Shown: positions 43,401 to 57,275 of the stretch, piece by piece
Position numbering within the stretch: the stretch's first letter is position 1
Layout of the letters: every line of letters starts with the position of its first letter
NCBI GenBank assembly: GCA_907163345.1
Contig: CAJQUN010000001.1
Span: 2,976,001-3,040,000, forward strand
Reading direction: 5' to 3'
Origin: Haberlea rhodopensis
Lineage: Eukaryota; Streptophyta; Magnoliopsida; Lamiales; Gesneriaceae
Length of the DNA: 64,000 nucleotides
Notes under the pieces: model-generated
Told to the model about the DNA's origin: nothing
What the model saw: the letters and a program-made list of their open reading frames with translations, nothing else
Databases searched by the model: none
Program-made: the position numbers and the translations under genes

Positions 43401-46400
43401 TCCTTCTTGGAAACATGTACTTCCAAAATGGTTTCTCTTCCACTTCGGTCAGGTGTTTCCACCTATGGGCCAAAAACATGAACTAACACTTAATAAACTT
43501 AGCCAAAATAAACTGTTACTTGCCAAGAAACATTCCAAATAAATATGAAAACACTAGCGTGATAAAGCAACTTAGCCTGATTGCTAAACTCTTAAGACTC
43601 GAAAGATTACCGAACCTTAAATTTTTTGAATTCTACAAATTAAGAAAAGTTTGTTGCAAGATTTAATGCAAATTTTTATCGAGTCTGTAGAACCGATTGC
43701 TGTTGCTATCTGACTTTATTCGCAACTATAAGTATCAAGGGTTTATGTGAGAATAAACTAATCAACGATTCCCAGTTCTAGTCCCAATCCATTTCCTACA
43801 AGAAAAGACTCGGAGATCTTATTTCAATAGACAAAATATTTTGACAATGCCTCTCCAAGAAAGATTTGCTGGAAACACCTGAAACACATACAGACGTTAC
43901 CCATGTCATGCTCCTAATCCATTAGATTCAAGGTCTTCGGCAAAGGATAAATGAAGCCTAATTGAAGGACGTGTTTCAAATAAAAAGAAAGGCATAACTG
44001 TGTTTCCCTAGATGAGTTTAGAGAATGTCCTTAAGTTTCTTTCCAGTTTTTAAGAATTGATTGTAGTTTGGGATTCAAAGAAATTTTTTATTGTGTCTCT
44101 CTCTCTCTCCGTTTATTTTATACAAGCAGTATTTTTTATTATGAATTTTAGCAATGATGAAGTAGCTTGAATCTCAATTAATGGTTTTACTTGGTTATAG
44201 GTCCAGGGCTATAATGAATCAATTTAGTGGTTTATACTCTTATTCCAATAGAGCAAGACAGGTAAGTGCATATCACCTAAATAATCCCTGTTTTCTCATT
44301 TTTCTTTGTAGCAATTGGTCCTCCTATCATTCCAATGATTTTCGTGATACTACATTTATCGTGTTCTAAAATTCACACTTCCCAAGCACGAATTAACCTG
44401 AAGAGGCAAGTTAAAATTTAATGTTCAGGACCTGAAAAGCAACAGGCAAGTTGCAGTACATCATAAGTATCCAGAGCAGCCTGCTTACCGTAACCACTCG
44501 GTCAAATCTTCCAGGCCTGCGAAGGGCGGGATCTAAAACATCTGCTCTGTTAGTAGCTCCAAGAACAATCACTGCAGAGTTACTATCAAATCCATCCATT
44601 TCCTGCATGGTTTTTCTAGCATGCTTATTGAATTTGGACAATGTAAAGAAGTCCTTAAACTAAAACTCCACTTTTTAAAACCTTACAGTTAGCAGCTGAT
44701 TTAAGGTTTGTTCACGCTCATCATTGCTGACCATGCGGAACCTACCATCCCGACTCTTGGCAACAGCATCTATCTACAAATTCAGGAAATGACACAGATT
44801 AAGTGAAAATTACAAGGATGTTTTAGTTGGAACATGAATACCCAACAAAAAGAAGGGGTGGAGAGGGTGGAGAGATACCTCATCTATGAAGATTATGGAT
44901 GGAGCCTCCTTTTTTGCTCTAGCGAAAAGGTCTCTGACACGAGATGCACCCATACCAACATACAATTCTACAAATTCACTTGCTGAACAGCTGATAAAGG
45001 GCACATCAGCTTCGCCAGCAACTGCTTTTGCTAGAAGTGTCTTGCCTGTTCCAGGGAGACCAACCTGTTAAAAAACCAGAGCTGTGTTTAGCATTTACAA
45101 TTACATTTGACATGTGTAACAAAAAAAACCCAACAGAAACAAGTGTACCTGAATGGATGGACTAATGTAAAATAAAAGGAATACGACGTAAACCAAAGAT
45201 AAGGATCAAACCCATTTATCTACCAGTACAATCAAGAATGTGGAAAGTGATGGCAAAGACATAAACCAAACATTAGGATCAAACCCATTTATCTACCAGC
45301 ACAATCTTAAGAATGTTTGGAAAGTTGATGGCTCACAATAAACCTAATGCTATATATCTTATTGACTGTAATTAAGCTGGTGTATGGAGATGCTCTGTGA
45401 AGAAAATGAAGAACTACGTTCTTATAGAACAGACCACCATGATTTTTTCAATAAAATAACATGAATTGGCAGGAAGAATTTACTTATTTTGCTGTCTACA
45501 TTAGTCAAAAACAACTCACCAAGAGAACACCTCTCGGAGGGCGTGCACCAAGTCTTATATACCTGTCTGGATTCCTGAGAAATTCCTGGCCAGTGAGCAG
45601 ATGAAAAATTGAAAAATATACCTCCAAATTAAGATAAAGGATAATTTCGATTGTTTGGAAAAGCAAGTAATACAAAATTTCAGTAGGATTTCACAAACCA
45701 CGATCTCTTCTAGCTCCTCCTTCGCCTCGTCAACACCAGCAACATCAGCAAATGTAACAGTATCCCCTTGTTCAGACACTTTGGATCCCTTTGAATTTGC
45801 AGACTTGCGGTTTCTGAGCTGTCCTGGAGTATTCTGTATATTTGCGATCCACACTCCATAACCTTTTCTTTTAGAGAAAATAGAAAAGCATGATGTTTAT
45901 ACCTGAAAAAAGCTCACAGGTAACCGATGAAGAAGACCAGCAAGCACCGCAGCATAAAATAAAGCTATCTGTATACCACAGAAGACAATGGAGTGAGATT
46001 CATAGGTATACAGTCCGAGCTGTTTCAGCCATGGCATAGCCAAAAAAAAACTAGAATCAGACAGACGCATCCGGTGAAATCTGCAGGAGGCCCCCATGCC
46101 TGTTGCATGTATAAATACCCAAATATTTAGAGAAATAGAAAGAAAATTTCCTTTAAAAAAAAGGGTTCAAAATAATTTGAAGGACAACTAAAACTATTTT
46201 CCCCTCACTTTTTACAAGACTAACCACAAATTATGCAGTGCGAATGAAACACAGTAGAATGCAAACATTTACCTCCATGGCGTATTTTCTTATCGCAAAA
46301 CTTCAGCCAGCGAGTAGAGGTTATCATTTGGGAAAAGGAAAGGGAAGCTGTGCTCCTAAATCATGCACGGTCAAACTATTCATGTGAGTCTAATTCCTTT

Positions 46401-48357
46401 TCCTTGCAAATCGTACATGGATCAATTATTAAAATGAGTAGACACTTATTTCATTGTCGTCTAATCTTCTTAACTTTGGCTCCTCTTCATCTTCTTTATC
46501 ATCTTTCTTTGAGCTCCAGTCAAATGAAGATATATCCTCGCCTTTTTTTTTTTTTTTATCTCCTCTCAGTTGAAAGTAATTATAATAAGCTGAAATTTCT
46601 CAAATACATACAAGTTTGCTAACAACCAAGAAATTTTCTGTACTTAAGAACCAATATTAAAAGATTTTCTGCATTAAGTGCAAAATTCGTCGAAAAAATA
46701 CTTCATTAACAATGAATTAAATTTGAATTTATTAGCTACTGAAATAATTTGACGCAATTACTTGGAATTAGAAGGTAGGGAGATAGAATTACCTGCAAAG
46801 GTACTCCATAATCTTACATTTTGGACATTCAATGTAAGAAATAGAATTTCTTTAAAACATTTCAAAACTTAGTTTTATTTTCCTTCCAATGCTGAATAGA
46901 TACTGAGTTTTCATAATTTTCCTCTGTGATTGGAGAGTAAAATAATCATCTTGTTGTGCTAAGTTAAAATGATAACTTTCAACACTTCAAAAAGAGATTA
47001 CAGCATGGGGATCCATACTTCATTTCACCAACGAAGTAAGGTAAAACTTTTATGTTTGTTGAAAAAATTGCCAATATTTCTAATATTCATTCAAAAGTAA
47101 GCACTTTTTTCACCAATCCCATACAAGGCTAGTGCCTCTCTTTGTGCCTAGCTCCTTTGTCCGAGGAATCGTTGTACTTTGGTGCACCTTGGGCCTTTGA
47201 CAATTTTGTTTTTTGGGCCCTTGATAATGATGCAGAGGTGATAGAATCACAGTTCGCAGCAGCTAGAAATTTTGCAAGTAATAATATAATAAATAGTACA
47301 ATATCACTCTAAGCATCATTCCTATGTCCCGATAATTCATCATGAATTCATTTCTATAGAAGTAAAAAATCAATGTACTTTACAATTAGAAGAACTCGCA
47401 GAGAATATGACACAAAGTATTGCAAATTTATTGTCCTGATTAATCAAAAATAAATCAGATTAATTACCAAACATAGGGAAGTTGGCAATGGTGGAAAATA
47501 AATTAAAGGCAACTCACCAAAGCAGAATTCAAGAATCCACCAGACCTCTTATCAGGAGACCCAAACTCAACATCATTCTCCACCATCTTCTCATAAGGCG
47601 TTTTGATATCACTCGGCCTCGTGGTAGTGTACACTATTCTCTTTGTTGGATTCACACTCCTTAACAAAGAATCCGAGTCTTGCAACTTACTATTCACATC
47701 ACTAACAATACTCTCAACTCCCCCAATAGCTGTGGCTTCTGTCTTCGACTTAAACATTATATGCACCCCATCAACCTCCACCTTCTGCACCTGATTATTG
47801 TTGATCTTACTAAGAAAGTCACTATATGGAACGCTGACAAGCGATGTGGGAGGCCGAGGCTCGGAGCCCGGCAGCGGAATCCCGGGCCGGAGCAACCTCA
47901 TTACAAACACTACAATTCCTAACTGAACGAGCAAAACACCAATCTCTTGAGCTTGAATTATAGGTTTCCAACTCCACTTACTATGATTTCTCTTTGACTT
48001 CCACCACCATTTTTTTTTGTCCCGTCCTGGCCTGGGGGCTTTCTGCGGGTCCGGCCTACTTTTATCATTCTGGTCGGTCGAATCCGTATCGTGTTCGCGA
48101 GAACTATGAACATATATGTTGGTGCATCTATCACGGTTCTTGAGAAAACAATAGCTCCAGAGATGAAGCTTGGAAACCCTAGATTGCAGCCGGAACGACA
48201 CCGTATCGTAAAACAGATGACTTGGAATTCCGTGAAAAGCTCTGTATCGATATCGATTGGTGAAGGTATAATTGTGGTGGAAGTAGTTGGGATTTTTGTA
48301 GGAATACATGGAAAATCGTCTGTGAATTATAGGAGTAAAGGGTTCCATCGTCGCCAT
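40426..48357 (-). CDS. FTSH9: Plastid FtsH7/FtsH9-type ATP-dependent zinc metalloprotease
   Basis: Membrane-anchored AAA+ protease, expected in the chloroplast envelope. Thirteen exons: 47518-48357, 45903-45968, 45699-45833, 45520-45585, 44879-45064, 44687-44773, 44489-44602, 43338-43462, 43144-43252, 42337-42462, 41296-41619, 41069-41192, 40426-40553. All junctions are GT/AG and phases agree, giving 809 residues, the usual size. The Arg/Ser-rich N-terminus resembles a transit peptide. TM1 is IGVLLVQLGIVVFVMRLL and TM2 is IALFYAAVLAGLL. Walker A is GLPGTGKT, Walker B SIIFIDE, second region of homology ATNRADVLDPALRRPGRFDR, zinc site HEAGH, and C-terminus KVEGEELQERLKLVVSPAEL. Start 48357 (AATAATGGCG) is preferred; an in-frame ATG at 48408 would add 17 residues. 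FtsH7 and FtsH9 cannot be separated by eye, so the symbol is provisional. Confidence 0.93.
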
Positions 48358-49215
48358 TATTATATTGCAAGAATTCGGTAGTAAGGAAATATGAGGACTT
48401 CGATACATATAAGCACAAGAATTACATGTTATATTCACAAAGTAGAATTTTTTTTTTTTTTGGGAGAATGTAAGGCAAATTCGGGCCGTTGGATTTTCAG
48501 GCGGCGGCGGCGGTTTTTGCCGTTTTGATTTTCTATTTCTGAAATTAAATCCAATTGACTGTAACCAAGTTAACAGACCTAAAATTTTAGATTTAAGTTT
48601 CTTAATTTATCTAATGAGCCAAATAGAATTCTTATTAAATATTTTATTTTGTACTATGATATTGTCAGAGTAATTATATTGTTGTCAGAACAATTTTCAT
48701 GAATTTAACATAAAAATTGCTCTAAGCTCTAGCAATAATATTTCCTTTTTTTTCACAAGTGAATTCATAGTTTGAGTAAATTTTTAAGAGAATGCTGGGA
48801 AAATCTTATTCTTCTTAATGTATGAAAAAGTATCAAAGTATAGCAAATTTAAATATGCAAAAAAGATTGTATTGTAATTTGTGGCCCTTCATAGGGAGTT
48901 AATACTAATCATTATTTAAGGGGAAAAACAATTCAAAACTAATTAAATCCAATGTATTGGAAGAACTATCTATTTTTAGTAAGTGGTTCATGTAATAGTA
49001 GGTGAAAGGAACCTAATATGTTATGCATACCTCTCACAAAGTGTACCACTTGTTGTTGACAGTTCGTAGAAAAATAAACACAATTATTTCAAAAAGCGAC
49101 AAATAATAAAGAGGCAAACCCGGTGCACGAAACTTTTTAACTCTCCAAATCAATTAGCTTATGGTGAAACAATGTTTTTTTATGCTGTTAAAAAGTATAT
49201 GAGATTTAAGCAACA
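48358..49215. other. Spacer: FtsH promoter/5' UTR and GH3 3' UTR
   Basis: Holds the upstream region of the minus-strand FtsH gene, with a GGCGGCGGCGGCGG stretch (about 48500-48513) and a run of T near 48450, then AT-rich sequence that should contain the 3' UTR of the GH3 gene. No further gene seen. Confidence 0.5.
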
Positions 49216-52200
49216 TTAGCAAGTCAACCCAAAGCCATAAGGAAACAATGGGTCAGCTGAATTCTCTCCGGAATGAATCGGGAGCTGATCAACGCTCCTA
49301 AACCACGTCATGGGAAGTCGTCCTTGAAATCCGTAGTCTCCGAAAATAACATCTGTGATTCCCTTGCCTTCAGTTCCAGGCAGCCATGCAATGACTAGAG
49401 CGTCTATTTTTTGCAATAGCCACGGCTCTAAGACTAAAGGTCTTCCGGTAATCAAAATAACCAACGTGGGAACTTTATCAGCGACTAAGCTCACCAATTC
49501 AGCTCCATCGAAAGGAATTTTAAGCACAGGATCGTCACCACCAGATTCAACATATGGACCCTCACCAACTGCTACAATAGCAAGAGAGAAATCTTGACCA
49601 GAAAATGTTTCTGAAGAAGGATTCTGTTCATATGTCACTTCTGTCTCATCTTCCACTACTTCTTTTATTGCATCCAAGATAGTTGTGCCTAGAAAACAAA
49701 ATGGCTATATTTTATATCCGAACTTGTAAACTCACAAAGATCATGATTGATTTTTGCATTTAACAAATTGACAACTGGAACAGAGAAAAGGGTCGTCTCA
49801 GCCAAGATCTCTGATAAAACGCATATCGGAATTAAACAGGATACAGAACTGAATGAGTCTAAATAACTGTAAAACTGATAATTGGTTGGATTACTTACAC
49901 AGAAAATAATAATAATAGGTGGAAGTCTAGAGCTAAAACACGACAAAACTTCATCTAGTGTGATCCAACTTACCTTCTGTGATTCTGCCAGTTGTTCCCT
50001 CCCACGTAATAGTCCACCCACCACACTGATACCCAAGATTATCAGCATGTGTCCCGGTAACAAGAATTCGTTTAATATGCTTGTCTAGAGGGATCAAGGG
50101 TTTCTTTGGAGCATTTCCATTCTTTAACAGAACCAAGGACTTGCGGACAGCTTCACGTGCCAATTCTCTATGTGCCTGAAGAGCAGGAAATCTATTTAGT
50201 TTTTCAAGTCTCTTGCTAGTGGTTTGGGCAGGATCATGATAGTAAGATAACATCAGATGATGTTTGGACCAGAGTTAAATCACAGATTATGATTAGCCAT
50301 TCAACAGGGTGTTGAAGACGATTTGCAGCAGAGAACCTTCAATAAGAGGGTTAAAGGTATTTAAGCCCCTTGTTCAGAACGTATGTTAGTGTTTCAAGTC
50401 CACAAATAAATAAAGACCGCTCTGGATAAATGTGTATTGAAAAGAGGACTAGTCTCATCCTTTCACCATCGGCATTAAAATAATAAATTACGCCAATACG
50501 ACACAGAATTGAAATACCTTACAACCAACCACATCTAGTAAAGATCTATCAGCCAAGGGATGCTCAAAAAGTCCGGAAACAAATTTGACTCTCAGGATTC
50601 TCTCAACAGCATCATCAATCCGAGCCATTGGTATTTCCCCTGATTCAACAAGAGACAAAAATTCTTCCAAAAATAGTTCATATCTAAAAGGAACCATGAC
50701 CTGCCAATATCAGTGACAGAGATATAAATTATGTGAGGAAGACGAATTAGTACGAGGCTATATGAAATCAGGTAGAACTTTTACCATATCAATTCCAGCA
50801 TTGATAGTGGACATAATGCCTTGACGATAATTTGAGCCATGGGGAATATAAAGCCGGTCTAATGCCTCCCAGTCTGAAATCAAAAAACCCTGCAGCAGAT
50901 AGAACTTCATGTAATAAGTCAAAAGTTCATACATCAGCTACTGATATATATCTACATGAAAAAGTCATAAATAGCTGCAGAAGTGTTCAATGAAAATATT
51001 GGCTATGAAGTTCAAGCAAGCAGCAAAGAGGTCGAGGAACATCTATGACTAGGCTGGAAAATACTGGAGATGAAAATATTTACTTGAAGAGATCTATGAA
51101 TCCAGTTATGTTAAAAACATGCATACATGAGAAGTTAAATTATACATTTCACAAAGAATAGTGCTATACTTCTATTCCCTTTCATCATTTCTATGAGTTT
51201 GCACAAAAGCGGAAGATAGACCCCAAAAGGTATAGCCAGATACCAATTATTCGAATAAAAATCAAGGAATGGAGAACATGATAAATAACACACAAAATAA
51301 TGAAGGTGTAATCCAGCGTTTCTGGTAGGAACAAAGTAGAATTCCACAAAAAGACCAAGACGACCTAGCATCTGCATTTTTCTAGTTCATATTGCTACAG
51401 GGTAGACTACCAATTATATAATTCAAAACGCCATTTTGTCTCGCTCTAATGATAATGTCTGTCTCAATTATTCTGATAACAAATTTGAATCCCCCTTTCA
51501 CATACTGTTTTCACTAGGACTTTACCTCTTGCATAACCAAGAAATGGACAACTATATTTTCTTTCAATTGACGGCAATCAATTTATTAGTAAGAGAATAG
51601 TAGATGATTTTTTAATGAGGAAAATAAAGCTAGGTAAACTGTTACGCATGATCATTTGCCAGCTATAGTATTTCATTCTCTTAAAACTACTATTTCATTC
51701 TGTTTTTTCCTTGTTGGAACAAATAAGTTCCTTTAGCCACACAGGTCTTTCTTTCATATACATGGTTTTCCCTTTGAAAACTAAATTTAGGCTTAATATA
51801 GATTATCTAATGATTTATAACAGATACAAGTGTTACACGATTAATGACACAGAAAAGTTATTAACTTTTTTGGATCTTTAAGTAGTATTCTATTTGATTC
51901 AAATTTATAAAAAAAACATGCAAAACTACTCATAGATTGCTTACCGTTCAAAAAGTTTCTCAAGCATATGGTTTGTAAATTATTCCACTATTCGATTATC
52001 ATTTAAGTCTGCTACAAGTCCACATAAGTTTCAAAAAAATGTCCGTACTTGAAAGATGCTAATGTCGCACCTGCTCAGCGTACGCTACATTAAATTAAGC
52101 AGTATACCGTAAAATTTAACAGGAAATAAAGTAGATAGAGCAATTAGTTTTATTTACACCACAATAATAATCAAGTTCTGCGAACGCAGGGATGAAACCA

Positions 52201-55200
52201 CAACCCAGGGACGAGGGGAGCAAAATCTTAAATAGGGCTAATTTTGAATAAAAAATATAAAATGCTTTCTTAAAATTAACAAGAGTGGGTTCAATCATTA
52301 TATACAGGTCAATTTCTCCAGTACTTTGTGTATATTACACATGCAAAAATAGGTCAAAGTGAAATTGGACATCAGTCTCTAAGAAAATACAGGACAAATG
52401 AAAGAGAATTGACACAGTAAACATAAAAACTCAATTTTACCTTGAATCCCAGCTTATTTTTTAGAACTTCTGTGAGAAGATAATGGTTGGAGTGCGATTT
52501 GCTTCCATTCCAACTCGAATATGACGCCATTACAGTGCAAACCCCTTGAGAAATACAATCGAAGTATGGTTCCATGTGGATTCTCTCCAATTCATCATAT
52601 GATACTATTGTATTACCCTCATTTGTACCATTCTCAGTTCCCCCATCTCCAACAAAATGCTTGGCACATGCAAGAACATTGTTTCTGGAGTCAAATTGGA
52701 CAAATATGTATCATCGGAGAAACACATCTATATTTTGAAAAGAAGGTAGTAGACTACAACGGAGAAATGAAGATGTTAGAAAGAGAAAAAAAATGCAGGA
52801 CATTGTAGAAGCTAGTAAACAAACATCAGACTTAAAGGAATACGAGACAACAAAAATTTTATATGGAAGAATAAGGACCAAGCTGGGGGCAAGATGGAGG
52901 CCGTGGCTCCCTCCCCTCAATCGAACAATGGAAGTTTAGCTGGTCTAGAGTAAATGTTGGGGTGTGCGAAACTGACTCTAGTGTGGGGAGAAGTGCTACA
53001 CTGGAAGCAACAGAGCAACCGCTTAAATCCTTCTCAATTTTGTTATTCATTGATAATATAATTGGTCATAGCTCTGTTATCATGATCTCGTTATGATTTT
53101 GCATATGATGATATTTCTCAAACTGCCTATATCACTTGATTATATTGTGTACTCCCTGTAAGTTACAAACAGAGGCAAGAAAGATGAGAAAATTCTTCTC
53201 TATTATTTCTGATGTGTATTACTCTTTACAATTACACTGATTAAATAGAACAAAATACAAATAATCAAATCTCTATCATTAAGGAAATCTTCCTATCCTA
53301 ATGCTAAACAAATCAAATCAAATCATAGCAGATTTGTTTCCTGTTAATTCTAACTTGATCGACAATCCCTACTAACCAATCCACTTCACCCTTTGCTTTG
53401 TTGCATAATTGAGACGAGTAAACCGAAAATGTGAGCATAAATCCAGCTTAAAACTTGAACACTTATGCTAATCAAGTACTCTCCTGTTGTAATCTTATAA
53501 TTACACTCGCATATATAAAACTTCTTAAAGTGGATGTTTTGTTATTTTGTACAATTCATATTTTTGCGCACCAATGATACTATTAGTCTAGAATTAAACT
53601 TGGTAATTGTGCATGTTTATATAAGCTTGATTCTTCGTTTTGTGATACATATGAACAAGAGTGTCTACATACAAAGTATCATCGAGTAGTTTATTCAACC
53701 CAGGGATAGCAGGCATCCTAAAATGGGCCAAAAGTTTTATGATCATTTTGAATCAGCAAAAATTCCACAATCTCAGGTCTTCAGGACATATGATATTGAG
53801 ATGAAATCAGCTGCCAAGTGACCAAGATCCCAGCTGAGAGGTTTTATAAATGAAATTGACTCTGGAAGTGATCAAGATCCCAGCAAAGACATTTTAGAAA
53901 GCTGTATACAAGAAAAAAGATACAGAAAAATTCATTTTCAACCTTCCAGCAAGAAAAGGGTAGCCTTTGGGGTGCCCTTCAGGCGGCTGTCCCTGCAACC
54001 CTGTGACAATAGAGGTCATCTTTCTAACAACTTCAGTTTTCTCACTATAACTTTCATAGCATCTCCCCCATCTGGGATCTCTGCTAACCTAAGATAATAA
54101 ATTTGAAAATCAGTGCTGAATAATGATCATTCAAGAAAAAAGAAAATGAAAAGAATAAAAAAATACACTATAGTGGTCTACAATCTCGATTGTAATCCAT
54201 TAATTAACACAACTGAGCTTCAAAGACTATCCCAGTTTCAGATGAGTTGGTTTCTCAGTACCTGGTACTGGTTTATGAAAGATTGGGTGCTGATAACAAA
54301 AGTTCTACAACCAATTAGCTAAAACAACTGCTTATAAGTCTAGGTTTCTGAAAAGTTTTCAAAAAGGTAAAGAAAGCAAAATATAAAGAAAAGATGCAAC
54401 TGAGCTTCAAGGTCTATCCCAGCTGCGGATGAGTTAGTTTCCCAGTACTTAGTTACTGGTTTATGCACCATTGGGTGATGATAACAAAAGTTTCTACAAC
54501 CAATTAGCTAAAACATGCAACTGCTTTTAAGTCTAGGTTTCTGAAAAGTTTTCAAAAAGGTAAAGAAAGCAAAATATAAAGAAAAGATGCAACTGAGCTT
54601 CAAGGTCTATCCCAGCTTCGGATGAGTTAGTTTCCCTGTACTTAGTTACTGGTTTATGCACCATAGAGTGATGATAACAAAAAGTTAAAATCTACAACCA
54701 ATTAGCTAAAACATGCAACTGCTTTTAAGTCTAGGTTTCTGAAAAGTTTTTTCAAGAAGGCAAAGAAAGCAAAATATAAAGAAAAGATGCATCAGAACCC
54801 CAAGATGACCAAGTCCTTCCCTTCGTCTGAGCATTTATCTTAATAAATCAATGTCACTTTCATTTCAAAATGGATTAGATTACTAACATCCCAAGAAACA
54901 TAATAGAGAACTAATAGCACCACATTGACATAGTTATGCAGTATCCACTTCAACAGGTGCTATGACTTTATATTCATTTATATCATGCAATAAAGCTCCA
55001 CAAGCATTCGTTGTAAATTAGCTAGTTTTTCGTAACTATTGGTCTATTCACTGATAAAATATATTCACTGATAAAATTAGTATCTTAATTTTTCCAATTT
55101 GCACACTTCACACTTCATTCTAGTGGAAAATTTATATTGTGTTAGATGATCTGCTAGGTCATTTTACAGAATATTGGCCACTATATAATAACTTCAAGCA

Positions 55201-56968
55201 TGTGACATTGCAGGCATTTAAAGAATTTTATTTTATTTTTCCTTTTTTATGAATCACAGGCATTTATGAATTTTATTTTCTTTTTCTTTCTCTCCATAAT
55301 ATTCCAAATAACTTTCCTTATCTCAGAAAGATCACTCTTTTTACTTTCGAACTATCAACCGGAGATATCTCCAATTGGAAGTCAACCAGCCGGTTGTTCT
55401 TGCTATATTTCGAAACAACTTCTTTCAATTTTCAAAATAAACTCTCGCAATCTGTATGTTATTTCCAATAAATGCACATCCACATTTTTCCATATTTTAA
55501 AAAATATCACTTACGAAATACTAAATCAAACTCAAATTTAGACAACAGAATGTTACATCAACTTCCAAAATTCAAATAATATGCACTTTCAAAATTCTTT
55601 GAAAGATATTCCACAATTTTGGGAAACGATAGAAGCCAAACAACAGCCACCTGACGATTTTAAATAAAAGCTAGAAATTTCCTTTACTCAACTAAGCATA
55701 TGCCTAAGACACTACAATTAGCAACAGTGAACACCAAATCTAAGGTTCACATTGATACTTTATTTTGAAAAGAGAAACAAGGAAATGGAAGTGAGGTATA
55801 AAGGAACTGGTGTCAATAACAGTCTACATTCACTCAAACCCCAGCAAAACCAGACAATTTTATAAAGGTTATCACAAGTTGAAAATTATGAAATCAACCT
55901 AAAATACTTCTGATCACAAATTACAATAATTCCACTGTCAAAATAAATAAAGCATTTATACAAACTATAAGAGAATACCCATAGCACAACCTAAGATTTG
56001 GTGTTGAATGGTTGGATCTTGATGAATGAATATAACTTACAGCAACACATGGAGAAAAAGCATAGTGGGCCCCACTTGCCCTGACTTCAAGAGCTGTGAC
56101 CTCACCAATCTTCCTTAACAGTTCAGCATCTCTATAAATGCATCGCATTGAACATCATTAGAGTCACTTTCTTCAAAACAGTACAGATATAACCAAAATA
56201 GGAATTTTCTAGCCTGTGCCATCTGTGGGGAACTGAACAAACAAATGTAGCAAGCTGCTTCAAAATTACATCTTTTTCCTTAACAACTCTGTGTGGCAGA
56301 TAACAAATATACTTGCTTTTTTAAACTTGATTTAAAGAACATTACTTGCTTATAAAATCATCTAAGGTGAACTTCAGGATTGCTTCTTTTTTTCAAACAC
56401 CCCACCACCCCCGACGATCCAGAAGGGGAAAAACAAAGAGTAATCAAAATGTTGAGTTGGTGATTGCCCCCGGATCAAACACCCAGACTCTTTGGCCATT
56501 CAATGAGTAAAATAAAAATAAGAAAATGAAAATATAACAGATAATACATAGCACTAAAATCTTATTAAAAGTAGAGGGCATAAAAGAATTATAATTCTTG
56601 GCCACAGAATAAGAAAACCCATCAAACAGATATTTACTAGCCTTATATCAAATGGCATACTACGCACAAAAACCTGCTGACCTCGTGGCTCCAAGTCCAA
56701 TGTTATGAGGGAAAATGGTGGTTCCATAGACATTGTTGTTGCCATGTACAGCATCCGTCCCGTAGATAATGGGAATGGCGAGCCTTGTCTCCAACGCCGC
56801 CTTCTGGAAGCCATCAATCATGTCTGCCCAATCAGCTGAAGTTGCTTTGTCGAATGGCTTACTCCCACCCCCACTCAGCAAACTCCCTGCAAATTCAATT
56901 ATACAAAAAAAACAGATTTTCATAATAAAAAAACACTATCGAATAAGGAAGAAACCAATAAAATCCCC

Positions 56969-57000
<32 letters not shown>

Positions 57001-57275
57001 AATTCCTGTATTTTATTCTTTGACCACTACATATCTTACCGTGGTCCAGGTATCATTGTTATAAAGAAGAAGCACTAGCGATTATACTTATACAACTAGT
57101 TTAAGAATGAACCTATGAGGCGGTCTTTAACGGCGGACGAGGAGGCAACGCTGCGTTCGATCTGTGTCATTTGGCCGATTTTTTCAGCAAGAGTCATCCT
57201 GGAAAGGAGGTCCTTCACTCTGGCTTCAATGGGAGCATTTGGGTTCTTGTAGATGCAATCCATCTCGATCTCCAT
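49216..57275 (-). CDS. Glycoside hydrolase family 3 beta-glucosidase-like protein
   Basis: Retaining exo-beta-glucosidase/glucanase family, close to Arabidopsis At3g47000-type proteins by motif. Nine exons: 57113-57275, 56682-56886, 56041-56131, 53943-54088, 52441-52684, 50785-50889, 50518-50700, 49974-50175, 49216-49688. All GT/AG with consistent phase, 603 residues, typical length. Motifs: VKDLLSRMTLAEKIGQM, IPIIYGTDAVHGNNNV, SRDPRWGRCYESYSE, ACAKHFVGDGGT, FLISDWEALDRL (catalytic nucleophile Asp in SDW), DAVERILRVKF, ILVTGTHADNLGYQCGGW, IVAVGEGPYVE (acid/base Glu region) and PLFPYGFGL at the end. The chosen ATG (57275) gives no hydrophobic signal peptide, unlike the apoplastic barley exo-glucanase type. 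No frame damage. Introns are long, and one holds a tandem triplication at 54211-54790. Confidence 0.92.
54211..54790. repeat. Tandem triplication (unit about 190 bp) in GH3 intron 3
   Basis: Three head-to-tail copies: 54211-54397, 54398-54590 and 54591-54790. Each starts AACTGAGCTTCAA and ends AAAGAAAAGATGC. Internal landmarks CAACCAATTAGCTAAAAC and GTCTAGGTTTCTGAAAAG occur in all. Copies 2 and 3 resemble each other more than copy 1, suggesting a second, later duplication step. No coding content. Confidence 0.93.
56965..56999. repeat. Poly-C/poly-A tract
   Basis: Twenty-five C followed by ten A in intron 1 of the GH3 gene (G25 after T10 on the coding strand). Length may be unreliable, since such runs are hard to sequence. 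Confidence 0.95.

Noticed and set aside
47680..48381. Plus-strand frames opposite FtsH exon 1
   Set aside because: Antisense shadows; the minus-strand reading gives a complete FtsH N-terminus with consistent splicing.
52859..53050. Possible gene or retroelement piece in GH3 intron 4
   Set aside because: A short GC-richer stretch with one open frame, but no motif, ends or second copy that I can recognise.
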